From Toxonevra muliebris (lineage: Eukaryota > Arthropoda > Insecta > Diptera > Pallopteridae), in contig OY829326.1 of the NCBI GenBank assembly GCA_963691655.1, positions 142,928,998-142,992,997 on the forward strand: a DNA stretch of 64,000 nucleotides, read 5' to 3'. Under the pieces are notes generated by a model. The model was not told where the DNA came from and searched no databases. It worked only from the letters and a program-made list of their open reading frames with translations. Shown here piece after piece: positions 26,100-36,949 of this stretch. The translations under genes and the position numbers were made by a program. Every line of letters begins with the position of its first letter. The stretch's first letter is position 1.

Positions 26100-26372
26100 G
26101 TTGCCAGTACAATGTTCACTGTTCTTGATGCCCGTGGACAATCATGTGCTTTGTATCCGCTTCAGAAAAAGATATGTTGTCAGGTTCCCGGAACGTGATC
26201 AATGGTTAAGCCCACAGGTTGCACTCCGGGGTCTCCGTCATGTCTTCTATATCGATGGATCCAAAACTTCAAACGGTACTGGATCCGGTTGATTCTTGGA
26301 CGATGATACCAAGTACTCTTTTTCCACTTGAAAAATGGCGTCAGTCTTTCTAGCGGAGGTTTTCGCTGAATA
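26100..26372 (+). pseudogene. Non-LTR retrotransposon RNase H scrap
   Basis: Around 26188-26292 the frame encodes FPERDQW and VFYIDGSKTSNGTGSG, the start of an RNase H domain whose usual pattern is TDGSKT..G.GAG. The catalytic aspartate of DGS remains. A stop follows. In the same register to 26372, VFLAEVFAE supplies the next catalytic glutamate pattern (VFQAEV). No reverse transcriptase lies upstream and no further RNase H downstream. The fold-back element begins within 20 bases of the end but does not appear to split it, because no continuation is seen beyond 28071. Confidence 0.6.
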
Positions 26373-26387
26373 GTAGATGTATGTACA

Positions 26388-28065
26388 TTAGGGTGGGTCA
26401 AATTGTATGGGTCAAAAAAAGTTGATGTTTGGTACCCCCTAGTTGTGTTCTATGGATCATTTTAAGCAACTTTTCCATTGAAAGTATAGTTCTATTTTGA
26501 ATTCCGAGCCCCTCAATTTTTTATAATAGGTATTTTTTCTACAATTTCAAGATTCGACTTGAACACCGCATTAAAAAAAATAAAAACAGCATTACAATAT
26601 CTTGCTATGGGGTTTTTTTGGTACGAGAAAACCGAATCTGACATTGATTTACCGATAAAATTATGTTTTGATATTCAACTTGAACAAAAAAGGGTTAAAA
26701 TGTACAAACATGGCAAAAAATCGGATTATTCGTATCGAAAGTACCCTTATTTTTAATCGTAATAACTTGAAATTTCGCACAAATTTTTTTTTTACAAAAA
26801 AAAAAAAAGATTCTAAAAGTTACAGTGCAATATAATAAAAAATAAGGGTACCTCAAATACGAAATTTTCGTTTTTTGGCCAAAAGCTTAAAATTTTGTAT
26901 GGAAAATATGTTTATTTTCCATCGTAATGACTTCAAACTTGCTGAGATAATCCGATGCAACTGAGAGCTTATAAAAAACCTATCGTGAACTTCAATTGCA
27001 CGGATTACACGAATATGATTGATATGAATGATAATTCACTCATATTCGAACCACCATTTACTCTAAGCATTCCTTATGAACATCTAGAACAATATCTAGA
27101 AAATCATGATCGACCTGATCCGAAAATTCCGTTACACATGCAAGCAACGGAAAGACATGTTCAATTGCTAGCTAGCGTGTCCAAACGAGTTTTAGAACAG
27201 AACCGAGAAAAAGTTATGGCAGTGACAATAGAAAGCCGTAAAAAATTTTCTAAACTTGACAGCAAGAAAGACTTGCAAAAATAACTCCTTCTCGCTTCTT
27301 ACAATATTCAATTGAATTTTTTATGTTTTATCTTTAATGTTGAAATTGTAAAGAATAATAAAATTGAAATGGAAAAAATATGCTTTGTTCATTTAGCGAG
27401 TAGATAGAGAAATATCTAAATATCCGTTTTCTATCTGAAATCTACAGTAGTAGTTGCAATATCATGACGAGAACTTGTGAATTTTATTTTTTGACTTAAC
27501 TTTGCAATCTCAGCAAGTTTGAAGTCATTACGAAGGAAAATAAACATATTTTCCATTCAAAATTTTAAGTCTTTGGCCAAAAAAAAGGCCAAAAATCGAA
27601 AATTTTGTATGGGAGGTACCCTTATTTTTTATTATATTGCACTGTAACTTTCAAAATTTGTTTTTTTTGTAAAAAAAAAAATTTGTGCGAAATTTCAAGT
27701 CATTACGATTAAAAATAAGGGTACTTTCCATACAAATAATCCGATTTTTGTCATTTTTGTACATTTTAAGCCTTTTTTGTTCAAATTGAGTATCAAAACA
27801 TAATTTTATCGGCAAATCAATGTCAGATTCGGTTTTCTCGTTCCAAAAAACCCCCATAGCAAAATATTGTAATGCTGTTTCTATTTTTTTTAATGCTGTG
27901 TCCAAGTCGAATCTTAAAAATGTTAAAAAAATACTTATTTTCAAAAATTGGGGAGCTCGGAATTCAAAATAGAACTTATACTTTCATTGGAAAAGTTGCT
28001 TAAAATGATCCATAGAACACAACTAGGGCGTACCAAATATCGACCAAAATTTTGACCCACCCTAA
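26388..28065. mobile_element. Fold-back transposon with 0.56 kb inverted arms
   Basis: The left arm 26388-26948 and the right arm 27507-28065 are long inverted repeats, near identical by eye. The ends read TTAGGGTGGGTCAAA on the left and the exact complement on the right. TGTACA flanks both sides (26382-26387 and 28066-28071), but because that word and TA are self-complementary, the true target duplication (TGTACA, or TA with GGGTGGGTC ends) cannot be settled. The arms contain mirrored open frames (26559-26756 on + and 27651-27944 on -), which are probably by-products. The centre of about 560 bases holds a separate ORF. Confidence 0.88.
26955..27284 (+). CDS. Transposon-associated ORF between the arms of the fold-back element
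   Basis: An open frame of 109 codons lies entirely between the inverted arms; its start follows the left arm within a few bases. The protein is hydrophilic. Its middle reads FTLSIPYEHLEQYL and its end IPLHMQATERHVQ followed by a basic ESRKKFSKLDSK tail. The pattern of a Q-A-(V/T)-E-R segment followed by an SRK..P/SKF-like tail recalls C-terminal ends of uncharacterised, repeat-encoded proteins in arthropods. I cannot name the superfamily. No DDE triad is present, so it is probably the surviving last exon or C-terminal part of a transposase. The true start may be upstream in a lost exon. Confidence 0.5.
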   Translation: MQLRAYKKPIVNFNCTDYTNMIDMNDNSLIFEPPFTLSIPYEHLEQYLENHDRPDPKIPLHMQATERHVQLLASVSKRVLEQNREKVMAVTIESRKKFSKLDSKKDLQK

Positions 28066-28071
28066 TGTACA

Positions 28072-29185
28072 TATATATTTACATGCTATTTGGAATATGT
28101 CACTTTAAATGTATCAAAATTCTATGTAAAATTGTATTAGTGAAACTAACTATATTAAATAAATTCATATAATTTTCAAATTGCATCAATGAAAATTTTA
28201 CATAAATCTTGTTAATGTAACATGAATAACGAATGAGACAAAGAGATTGGGAAAGAGAGATGAAAATTTAATGTGAAAAGTGAAATGTTATAAATGTAGA
28301 TACTGTAAATGTATAAATCTAAGCTTGTTTACATGAAAATTACATTTAATTTTTCGAAATTCAAATTAGATTTAAATGTAACATTTTATTAAAAACATAG
28401 ATGTTTGTATTAGTTTATAAGCACGCAAGTATGTGTACGTAAATCAGAGAAGCATAAATATATCAATGACATACCCAGCAAAAAAATGTATTGGCTTGTC
28501 AGGCCTGAATTCAGGTCAGGCAGGGCATTACCCTGCCCTACCTACAGCCGAAAATACGGATGAACTTTTCATACAATTGACCAATAATTCAACTCTGAAT
28601 TTTCATATAACTTTTTAGTCATTACTAAATTTCTGAGAACATTGGACTTTTCAGGCTGAAATTTCCATATATCTTTTCAAGCATTACCCATATATGAAGA
28701 CATTTTTTATCAAAACTACATGACCTTATTTACTTATACTACATTTAGACTAAGTTAATAATATTTAACAAGCTTAAGAACGTTTTTGTTTTTGAAGTGA
28801 AACTTCTTTTCTCTTGTCCTAGAGTAAAACCAACCGGATGTGACGTCGCGCGTAAGTTTGCTATGCGACATAATTTTGTCGAGCAATGAGCATGAGGGGC
28901 TAAATATCAATATTCCGTAACTGAATTCACGAGCAAACTATATAATAAACGATTCATAAATAGTTTTAATTCAATATAACATTTTAATTACACACACACG
29001 CGCCTATGGCAGAAAGAACAATGTGTAGCGTCGCCATCTTAAAGTTTATGACAGTTATACATTTCACATACAGATGGCGCTAATGTCCAAGGAATCACAT
29101 GAAGATGTCGCACACAAAAAGAGTTCGTCTACAATTGTAATCGAAGTTACCGGTACAGAGTTGCAATTTTTGTTCTAGCATTAAT
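28072..29185. other. Spacer; small GC hairpin near 28515
   Basis: Mostly AT-rich non-coding DNA. GGCAGGG at 28518 pairs with CCCTGCC at 28530 across a 5-base loop, preceded by CAGGCCTGAATTCAGG. A short CA/CG repeat lies near 28990. No gene is seen. Confidence 0.4.
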
Positions 29186-29200
29186 CCAAAAAAAAAAAAA

Positions 29201-29406
29201 AATTGGTTGTGTATTAACGAACACAAGGCAGAAGTGAAACTTCTTGTGAACTAAACGAAACACAAGCAAATGAAATTAAAAAATACAAGCCAATGAAGTA
29301 AAAAATTTAGCGATTGAAAAATTTAATTTGCTTGTTATTTGCCTTTGTTTCGTTTAGTTCACAAGAAGTTTCACTTCTGCCTTGGGCTCGTTAATACACA
29401 ATTTCG
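29201..29406. mobile_element. Palindromic MITE, about 0.2 kb
   Basis: The arms 29201-29280 and 29326-29406 are inverted repeats. The left arm has TGTATTAACGA, AAGGCAGAAGTGAAACTTC and TTGTGAACTAAACGAAAC, and the right arm carries the complement of each in reverse order. A-rich and T-rich runs border the element, which hides the target duplication. No coding sequence is present. Confidence 0.8.
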
Positions 29407-29540
29407 TTTTTTTTTTGTCAAAGTAACATCAGTGGTATATAGACACGAGCCGATCAGACTGGTGGTTATTAGTATTTCAACACCCTAGACGTGACATAAA
29501 ATAGAAAATGGTTTTAAAGGAATCTTGTGGAAAATTTAGG

Positions 29541-29745
29541 TCGCCTCGGTGGCCTAGTGAACGAGTGCTAGACTGGAGTTCCAGCTGCCTCAGGTTCGTT
29601 TCCCAGATGGGAAATTTACGGTTTGGGAAAGCATTTACGATTTAAAAAGTGTCCGGTGACTTAGTGCTTAAAAATGCTCGACTGGATAACCAGTTCAACG
29701 GGTTCAATTCTCAAGTAGAGAATTGAATTATAAAAAAAAAAAAAA
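29541..29745 (+). mobile_element. Dimeric tRNA-like SINE with A-tail
   Basis: There are two tRNA-like units. Unit 1 (29541-29618) has an A-box-like TGGCCTAGTG and a B-box GGTTCGTTTCC at 29593-29603. Unit 2 (29650-29725) has TGACTTAGTG and GGTTCAATTCT at 29701-29711. Both contain a GACTGG..CCAG anticodon-arm-like stem and align with each other over their length. A run of 13 A follows at about 29732. It is not a functional tRNA, because the acceptor stems do not pair well. The tandem tRNA heads plus a poly-A suggest a dimeric SINE. No second copy is seen in this window. Confidence 0.6.
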
Positions 29746-30545
29746 TTTCAAGCTCTTTTCAATGATTACTAGATCTCCGGAATGCCTGTTCGTTAACCTC
29801 TTTCTTTTTTTTCTCTATTCCACGCCACATATAAGCTTGTAGTATCCGAAAATGCAGCCGAGGATTGCGAGACATTTTTCAGTTTTTTTGACTTCACCAA
29901 CCAACTGTTAAACATACTCATATTTTTTTTTGTAATTGTTATCACAAGTAGTGTGAAAGATTTTTATGAGTTTTAAAATAATTTGAGCTCAGTCTCAAGA
30001 CGAAAATTTCAAACCCAAAAAGTGCTTAATTTTACTAACCTAGAAAAACTGTGAGCTTAAAGGATGATTCTGTAATAATTTCCCTTTCAGAACCCGAATT
30101 CAAACCCCTGGTCTAAGACAAATAGTCGAATTTTGTCTCATGATGGTTTTAAATGTAATTTACATTTTTGGGATTATTTCTCTACTAGTTCCGCTCTGAA
30201 AAAATAATGTTCTGGAATCCTTTTCAACAGTCTGTGCGTTTAGTATGAATAATTTGTATAACAAGAAGAAGATCTACCAAGGCCGAAATGAAATACTGGG
30301 TTTCAATCGAAATAATATTTTTTGTCAGTGGTAGCTATTTTTTATTTGGCAATTCACAAACCGCTACGGACACACGGGTTCAGTCCTCGGCACGGTTAAA
30401 AATAGGCAATACAAATTTTTTTGCGGTGCCCTCGTTTCTGGCAATGGTGAACCTTTAAAAGCAAAAATCGCCAAAGAAAACTTTTCACTTCGTCGTTCGG
30501 ATTCAGCTTACAACCAGCAAGTTCCCTTCTATTCGTGTACTGATA
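29746..30545. other. Spacer, no feature seen
   Basis: AT-rich, no recognisable coding or repeat signal. Confidence 0.4.
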
Positions 30546-30547
30546 TA

Positions 30548-31237
30548 CATTCTGTCAATAAGTACCCGGAAATTCTCATTTTAAATTTTCCCTCTGAGAA
30601 TATTTCAAAAAAATTTTTTCCCAGGTTGGCACAACTGTCAACCACTATTCTGTGAATTTTTATTGCTGTGTCATTTAGTTTGGTTACGGCATCATTAAGA
30701 ACAAGTCAACCTTTTGTGTGCGTTGCGATTTTTACTATGGATAAAAATATCGAACAAAGAGTTTGTGTGAAATTTTGTGTGAAATTTTGTGTTTCAAACG
30801 AAATTTCTTGTGCCAAAACGACATGTTTTGGGTATGCGGAAAGTCTCAGCGCGATTGGTGCCAAAAGATCTGAATTTCCTTCAAAAAGTGAATCGCAGTA
30901 AGGTGGCTGAAGACATGCTTGAACGCGAAAATTCCGATCCAACGTTCATCGAACGCATCATAACTGGTGACGAGACATGGGTTTTCGAGTACGACATGCA
31001 AACAAGTCAAAAACCATCGGAATGGCGCGCCAAAAATGAGCCGAAACCGAAATCGCAACGCACACAAAAGGTTGACTTGTTCTTAATGACGCCGTAACCA
31101 AACTAAATGACACATAGCAATAAAAATTCACAGAATAGTGGTTGACAGTTGTGCCAACCTGGGAAAAAAATTTTTTGGAAATATTCTCAGAGGGAAAATT
31201 TAAAATGAGAATTTCCGGGTACTTATTTGACAGAATG
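30548..31237 (+). mobile_element. Internally deleted mariner with 185-bp inverted ends (690 bp)
   Basis: TA flanks both ends (30546-30547 and 31238-31239). The left arm 30548-30731 and the right arm 31050-31237 are almost identical inverted repeats starting CATTCTGTCAA. This is far longer than the roughly 30-bp ends of ordinary mariners. A remnant transposase lies between them, from a different mariner lineage than the four copies with TTGGGAG ends. Confidence 0.9.
30737..31097 (+). pseudogene. mariner transposase remnant, internally deleted
   Basis: ATG at 30737 opens MDKNIEQRVCVKFCV, a typical mariner N-terminus, with a 12-base tandem duplication giving CVKFCVKF. After CAKTT the sequence jumps, in another frame, to LGMRKVSARLVPKDLNFLQK, the linker before the catalytic core. 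IITGDETWVFEYD follows with the first catalytic aspartate intact. The frame then runs into the right inverted arm. Most of the second helix-turn-helix and the whole second half with the other two aspartates are missing. Confidence 0.88.
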
Positions 31238-31239
31238 TA

Positions 31240-32447
31240 AGTCACATAATACAAATGGATGCGGAAAAAAATCCCAGGTCCTCTATGGACTGTTCTCTTA
31301 CGAGTTTTAGATCACTGAAATGGAAGTGCCGACTTGAGACGTTTAAGCACAAGTATCGAATATAGTCTCACCCCCGTTGCAAAACGGTCAGACTATCAAT
31401 CATTAAATTTAATTAATTACCTTTAATCCTTTTTTATTTGCAAATTTTCTTAATTTATCAAAAATATTCTAATCTAATGTGGACACTGGTGAATTAAAAC
31501 TGCATAGGGCTTTAAGCCAGACTAAATATTACTTAGTAAATTTTTGATGAGATTAAAGTTGATCGGAGAAAACTGGAAGCCTATAACTAGTAATAAACAA
31601 CGAGAAACCGAAATTAATGGAGAAACTTTCTCGGAAACAGCTAAAAAGCTTTGCTTTATAAATCAAAAATAATTATTATTTGAAAGCAAAAAAATATATA
31701 TCAAAAAATAAATACAATTTTTTGTAGTAAAAAAAATCACTCAAGTTTTATATTTTTGAAAAATATAATCTATACTAAATCGTTGAAGTTAAATTTAAGC
31801 TGAAATGAGTGATAGATTAAGATTGATTTTATTCATAAATATTATCAAATCAAGCATATTTTGAAAGAGATTCCGGAAAACTGACCCAAACTATCCAAAA
31901 TATCTACCTACGACCTATGTTTTTTAATACAAGCATTTACAAATAATCATTATTTTTAGTCCTTTGTAAATTTATGTTTCCAAACAAAAATATATAAATA
32001 AAAACAAATATTGTAAACCATCAACCATTCATTTAAAGACTCTCTATGCTTTTGTGTAATATAGCTGCTTGCTTAATTATAAGCTGCTTCAGTAGCTATT
32101 AAAATTTTTTGCTGTTGTAGTTTTTTGAGAGGCAGTAAAAGCAGCTTACCTGAAATCTTCTTAAAATGATAATTAAGTTATACAATGCTCACATGAGTGA
32201 ACGCCGTGGCATCTTTTAATTTTCTACATTATACATAATAGTTATGCAAGTAGTTTATTTTAAAGTTCTGTGTTTTACATAAATATAATCATGATTTTTT
32301 TTTTCTTGTCCTTCTTTTTCTTAAAATGTTTCTTTCTTCGACTACTTTGCATCATCTTTGCATATAAATACAAATATACCTGTGTATATATGTATGTAGG
32401 TATATATGTGTATGTACAGTGTGTGCGAAATATTTTATATGTATGTA
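31240..32447. other. AT-rich spacer, no feature seen
   Basis: No recognised coding sequence. A TATATGTGTATGTA-type tract lies at 32380-32420, directly left of the hAT target site. Confidence 0.45.
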
Positions 32448-32533
32448 GTTGTGACCAGGGCCGTAGCCAGAATTGTTTTTCGGGGGGGTTTCATTCGAAG
32501 AAAATATTCATAAATAATTTTTATTTTTAAATA

Positions 32534-33821
32534 CAGGGTGACAATCGTAAAGTGACGCACACATTTCAGCAGTTATTTTCAAAAGGACGTACTTCCATTA
32601 AGTACAATTAAGTGTTAACATTGCTGAATATATAAGCATTCATTTGAACCCCACCTCATTCAATATAACCTCCTTTAGCCTGCACACATGCCTTCAATCG
32701 ATCCGGAAATCGTAGGACTGTTCGCCGCAGGACTTCCTGGTTAATTTCAGTCCAGGCTTTCTCTAATGAATTTGTCAGCGACTCCAGACTGTGGTGTTGA
32801 GATGCACAAGCCTTACTCTCTAAAATACTCCAAATAGAGTAGTCCATTGGATTCAAGTCTGGGGAGTATGGTGGCCATTCTTGAGATGTTATGAATCCAG
32901 AAAAATTGTCTTTTATCCATGTTGGCGTTAATTTTGCCATGTGGGAAGGTGCAGAATCTTGCTGGAAAGTCCAGTTTTCATTTCCAAATGTATCTTGGGC
33001 CCAGGGAAGAACATGTTCATTTAAAATGCTCCGATAAACAACCTGGTCAATTTTAACACCCTCTTCAACGAATATTAGAGGGGTTCTGGCATTAGCGGAA
33101 ACTCCAGCCCATACCATAACGGAAGCTGGCTTTTGAACTCGGCCAACAGTCCTATTTTGTTGCGATGATGATGTTAGCCACATTCGGTCATTTTGCGCAT
33201 TGAAATGTTGTTCAACCGTGAAAATTTTTTCATCTGTAAACAAGATATTTTCAACATTTTTTAACACGGAGGAGCGTAGCAACGCCTTGCACCTTTGCAG
33301 TCGCAAATCTTTCTTTTTTTGTGTCAGATCTTGAGCTTTTCGGAGCTTGTACGGCTTAAGATTAAGCTTTGATTTTGCAATGATTCGCACTGTTTCACGG
33401 TTTACTCCCACTTCCTTAGCGATTTTTCTCATTGAGCGCCTTGGATTTCGCTTGATTCGGTTACGATTTTTTTCTGTTAAACCAGTAGTGGCAACTGTTG
33501 AAAATTCTCCCCGGTCTCTATCTCCAAAACCCCCAGTTTCATTGTATCGAATAATAGCTCGGTCTACCGTACGACTTGACAAATTTAAAGCCTTTCCAAT
33601 TTGACGGCTACTATAATTTGCCAAATGAAATTTCATAATTTCACGACGAATATTTTCCTTGTCCATTTTTATGGAAATTTCAAAATGTAATAACAAAAAT
33701 TCAAATGAAAATAAAAGCAAAACCAATGATGAATGAATTTGCTTTTTAAATTAAAGTAACGGTAAATGGCAAAGCTTGCTGCAGAGTATTTAACTTACGT
33801 CACTTTACAATTGTCACCCTG
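32534..33821 (-). mobile_element. DD37D Tc1/mariner transposon copy A, 1288 bp, structurally intact
   Basis: The ends are CAGGGTGACAATCGTAAAG and, on the minus strand, CAGGGTGACAATTGTAAAG, each flanked by TA (32532-32533 and 33822-33823). It sits in hAT copy 2. The third hAT copy shows the unoccupied sequence AAATACAATAA, confirming a TA duplication on insertion. It is very similar to copy B at 40525-41813. Confidence 0.96.
32656..33666 (-). CDS. DD37D transposase, intact (copy A)
   Basis: A cut-and-paste transposase of 336 residues that binds the terminal repeats and moves DNA in the nucleus. The start is the ATG at 33666, giving MDKENIRREI; the frame is open 20 codons further upstream but without an ATG. 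Residues 5-45 form a first helix-turn-helix (SSRQIGKALNLSSRTVDRAI) and 56-100 a second (SMRKIAKEVGVNRETVRIIA). Catalytic aspartates are D145 (ILFTDEKIF), D237 (FQQDSAPSH) and D275 (LNPMDYSIW), so 37 residues separate the last two, the DD37D (maT-like) signature. There are no stops or frameshifts and the C-terminus ends naturally at KGGYIE. Of all the transposases in this window only this one looks capable of activity; expression is unknown. Confidence 0.95.
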   Translation of the reverse strand: MDKENIRREIMKFHLANYSSRQIGKALNLSSRTVDRAIIRYNETGGFGDRDRGEFSTVATTGLTEKNRNRIKRNPRRSMRKIAKEVGVNRETVRIIAKSKLNLKPYKLRKAQDLTQKKKDLRLQRCKALLRSSVLKNVENILFTDEKIFTVEQHFNAQNDRMWLTSSSQQNRTVGRVQKPASVMVWAGVSANARTPLIFVEEGVKIDQVVYRSILNEHVLPWAQDTFGNENWTFQQDSAPSHMAKLTPTWIKDNFSGFITSQEWPPYSPDLNPMDYSIWSILESKACASQHHSLESLTNSLEKAWTEINQEVLRRTVLRFPDRLKACVQAKGGYIE

Positions 33822-34736
33822 TACAATAAATTAAATCAATGATACATTTGATGGACCCTATAAAATTAAAATTTTAGGAAAAATTTTCCGATTTTTTTAA
33901 TCTTAACCTCAAAAAAAATGGCCAAAAGTGACAAAAAATTCCCAGGATAATCAAATTAAATTTTTTTAAATAATTATTATTCAATGTGCATTTTTTTATC
34001 GTGAGGGACATAATTTCATTAACTCATTGACTTCCCACTTCTGATGATGTACCCAACCTCCAAAAAATTACCAAAAATAGTAGAGGCTCATTTTTTTCAA
34101 ATGATCATCATTCGGAATTTAAGCCATTATCAATGATAAGGAACCCGGATGAGGTTGGCTTATATTCCCTAAATTCGTGAAGTCACAGCTTTTAAAGAGA
34201 TCTTTCTAGTCGTGGTGCTCTGAGCAATAATGGGTTAAAAATTAAGTACATTTTAAGGTTGTCTCCTAAAAATGAATGGGTTTTGCTAATAAGATGGTTC
34301 CTAGTTTTTGCGAAATAATTTTTCACGTTGAACACGAATCTGAGGTCAAAAACTTCCCATCACGTCACGTTTTAGGAAAAAAATGGGGTTAAAGCAAGTC
34401 TTATTTTACAAGGATCCGATAATTTTAAACTTTTCAAACTGATTCAGGACGAAACCTTGAATCAAGAACAGTTACTGACCCAGAAAAACTATGAATGCAG
34501 GAGTGCTCAGTATCTCCGCTTTTTGAATACGTAGTCAAACCTCATGTCGAAGAAAACAAATCGGATTTGATCGCTTAGTGTAACTAAGATTTCAAATTTA
34601 TTTTTTATACTTGACTTTTTAGATAAAAAAATCGATGGAAGTAAAAAATAAAGAATAAAGTTTCCACATTTCGGGGGGAGAGGGGGGTCCGAACCCCCAA
34701 ACTCACCCTCCCCCTAAATACGGCCTTGGTTGTGAC

Positions 34737-35930
34737 AGAAAATTTTCTTTTAATGCTATTTGCATTATGCAAACAGTAATTGTGAAAGTTTTGTTGAATT
34801 CCATGGTAATTACTTGCATAAATACCTTTTAGATCCAAAACTATGTTGGGTATATACTTATTAACATACATATATACATGTACCTGTGTATATATATAGT
34901 AATTAACACACACTCACACACACACCCACATCTTTCAAACACTTGCACAATAACATCTGCTTTACCTTGAGTGCTTTAGTTGTTTCGTAGTTTTACTTCA
35001 TTTCGAGAATGTCTTGGGTGAAACTTAAGTGCTTTACATGAATTTGCATTCTCTGAATGTCTTTTTAGGTGCGTTTAGTTTTAACTTCATGTTACATAGG
35101 AAGACGCAATTAATGTTTTAGCAAAAAAAAAAAAACAAAAAATGCAACTGCTGATTATATTATATGTTTTTAAAATAATTCTTGATTCTAAACAAAAACT
35201 GCAGCAATTTCGCTTTAGTAGATTTAAAATTGATTGAATTGTGCAAGAAAAATAAATTTATGTAGCTGGCTGGATTTACTAAATTAGTAAAATTGCCTTG
35301 TTTACGCCATTTCGGGGTTAACGAATCCAAAATATAAAATTTTCACTCAAGCATATTCTTTTGATATATCTGTAAGTTTTTTGTGATATAGACTTTTGGA
35401 ATCGTTAACTCCAAAATGGTAAGGCTGCAACCGTTTTGCCATTTGAATACCTCACCCTCGTCTCCGCATCTTAATCTTGTATATGTTTATTTCGTTTTGT
35501 TATCGTTTGTTTTATATGATTATGCTAAAATCAAAGAGAGGATGAATTTATTTTTAATGCTACGAATTGAAATAACAAAAATATTCTTTTAATCTAGTTT
35601 TTTTTCCTTAAGTTTATAGAGCAAAAGATGATGTAAATAAAAATTTATGACTTTCAGAGTCCATAACCCCGAAATCGTGGATCCGAGCTGGTTCCCTTGA
35701 TTGATCATCCCACCCTATTTTTATATAATCCATATTTAGCGGATCTAAATATAATTTAATTCCTCCATCTCCTAAAAGCTTCTAGTGCCTTTCAAGCAGA
35801 AGTTCGAGCAATAAGGAAAGCATGATATATTTTCAAATCGGTAAACGCATCAGATAAAAATATTGACTTCCTCTCCAGTGGATCCAGAGAATCGTGAAAG
35901 GAAGGAGAGGATGTGGGCGATATATTGTCT
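34737..35930. other. AT-rich spacer, no feature seen
   Basis: TA and CA microsatellite tract at 34866-34925. No coding signal. Confidence 0.45.
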
Positions 35931-35934
35931 ACAA

Positions 35935-36840
35935 TAATTTAGATCTGATTTTGATGAGGCAAAAATTAGATTAAAACTCAAATCATTTTAGTCTAATTTT
36001 TGGCCAGAATTTTATCTGAATTCTGTTTTAATTTTGGTCTCAGTTGTGGTCCAAGTTTGGTCAGAAATTCGGTTTATTTTTTATTTGAATTTCAATTTAA
36101 TTTTTGGTTTGAGTTTTGATCAGAATTTGGTCCATTTTCAGCTTAAGTTTTTGTCGTATTATTGGTTTGAGTGTGATATGAATTCTGTGGTCGAAAGCAA
36201 TAAAAGCTTAAGTCGACTTAAGACAGATTTAATTGCTATCATGTTCTTCTTATTCCAGTGCACATGTACGTGAAATCCTCGAAATTCTATGTGTTCTAAA
36301 ACAAAAGTTATAAAAAAAGAAAAGTGTTCGCTTACATAGAGTGGCAACCAATCACTTTAACTTCAAACCGTATTTACTCGAAATGAGATTTAAGCGGTTA
36401 CCGCTTTTGACTACAGAATTCTGCCTGAACTTGGTCTTAATTTTAATCTGAGTTGTGCTTAGATTTTGGTTTAAATTTTGATTAGATTCTGGATAGGAAT
36501 GTTAAGCCGTATATCAGTCAAAGTTTTGGTCAGAGTTTGGCCCAATTTTTAAGCTTGATTTGGTATCAGTTTTAATCCGGATTTTGATTTGAATCTCATT
36601 TCTATTTTCGGTCTGACTTTTGGTCAAAATTTAGTCTGAGTTTTTATCTAAATTTGATCCGGATTGTGATCTGATTTTTGACCTGAATATTGGTTTGAGT
36701 TTATATCAAAATTTAGTCTGATTAGGATATTGGATTTAAATTTGAATTTTTGCTTGATTTGTGTCTGGTTTATAATCTAGTTTTCGAATTAGTTTCTAGC
36801 CTGATTTAGTCTTCTCCTCAGATTATCTAAAACAGATATT
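35935..36840 (+). repeat. Degenerate 12-bp minisatellite, locus 3
   Basis: Imperfect TTTTGGTCTGAA-like units occupy 35935-36175 and 36415-36830, separated by about 240 bases that show less of the pattern. The polarity matches locus 1. Confidence 0.75.
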
Positions 36841-36949
36841 ATTTAAATATCTATATATATATATAAATATCTATGATTTGAAAAATTTTTTTTTTTTTGC
36901 AAATTGCTTCCGAATTTGGCAGTTTACATATTTATTTAAATTATAAAAC

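Larger units (their letters stand above)
32456..34728. mobile_element. Non-autonomous hAT, family G, copy 2, carrying a nested DD37D element
   Basis: Left end CAGGGCCGTAGCCAG. The right end on the minus strand starts CAAGGCCGTATTTAG. A perfect 8-bp duplication GTTGTGAC flanks it (32448-32455 and 34729-34736). Without the nested transposon (32534-33821) the element would be about 985 bp, close to its sisters at 12893 and 59943. G-runs and C-runs sit just inside both ends. No transposase of its own is seen. Confidence 0.93.

Noticed and set aside
26559..26756. ORF in the left arm of the fold-back, mirrored at 27651-27944
   Set aside because: Both frames arise because the arms are inverted copies; the pattern does not resemble a protein and the arms look like terminal repeats.
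29541..29618. Functional tRNA gene
   Set aside because: A- and B-box words are present, but the acceptor stem does not pair and a second similar unit plus A-tail follow; a SINE is more likely.
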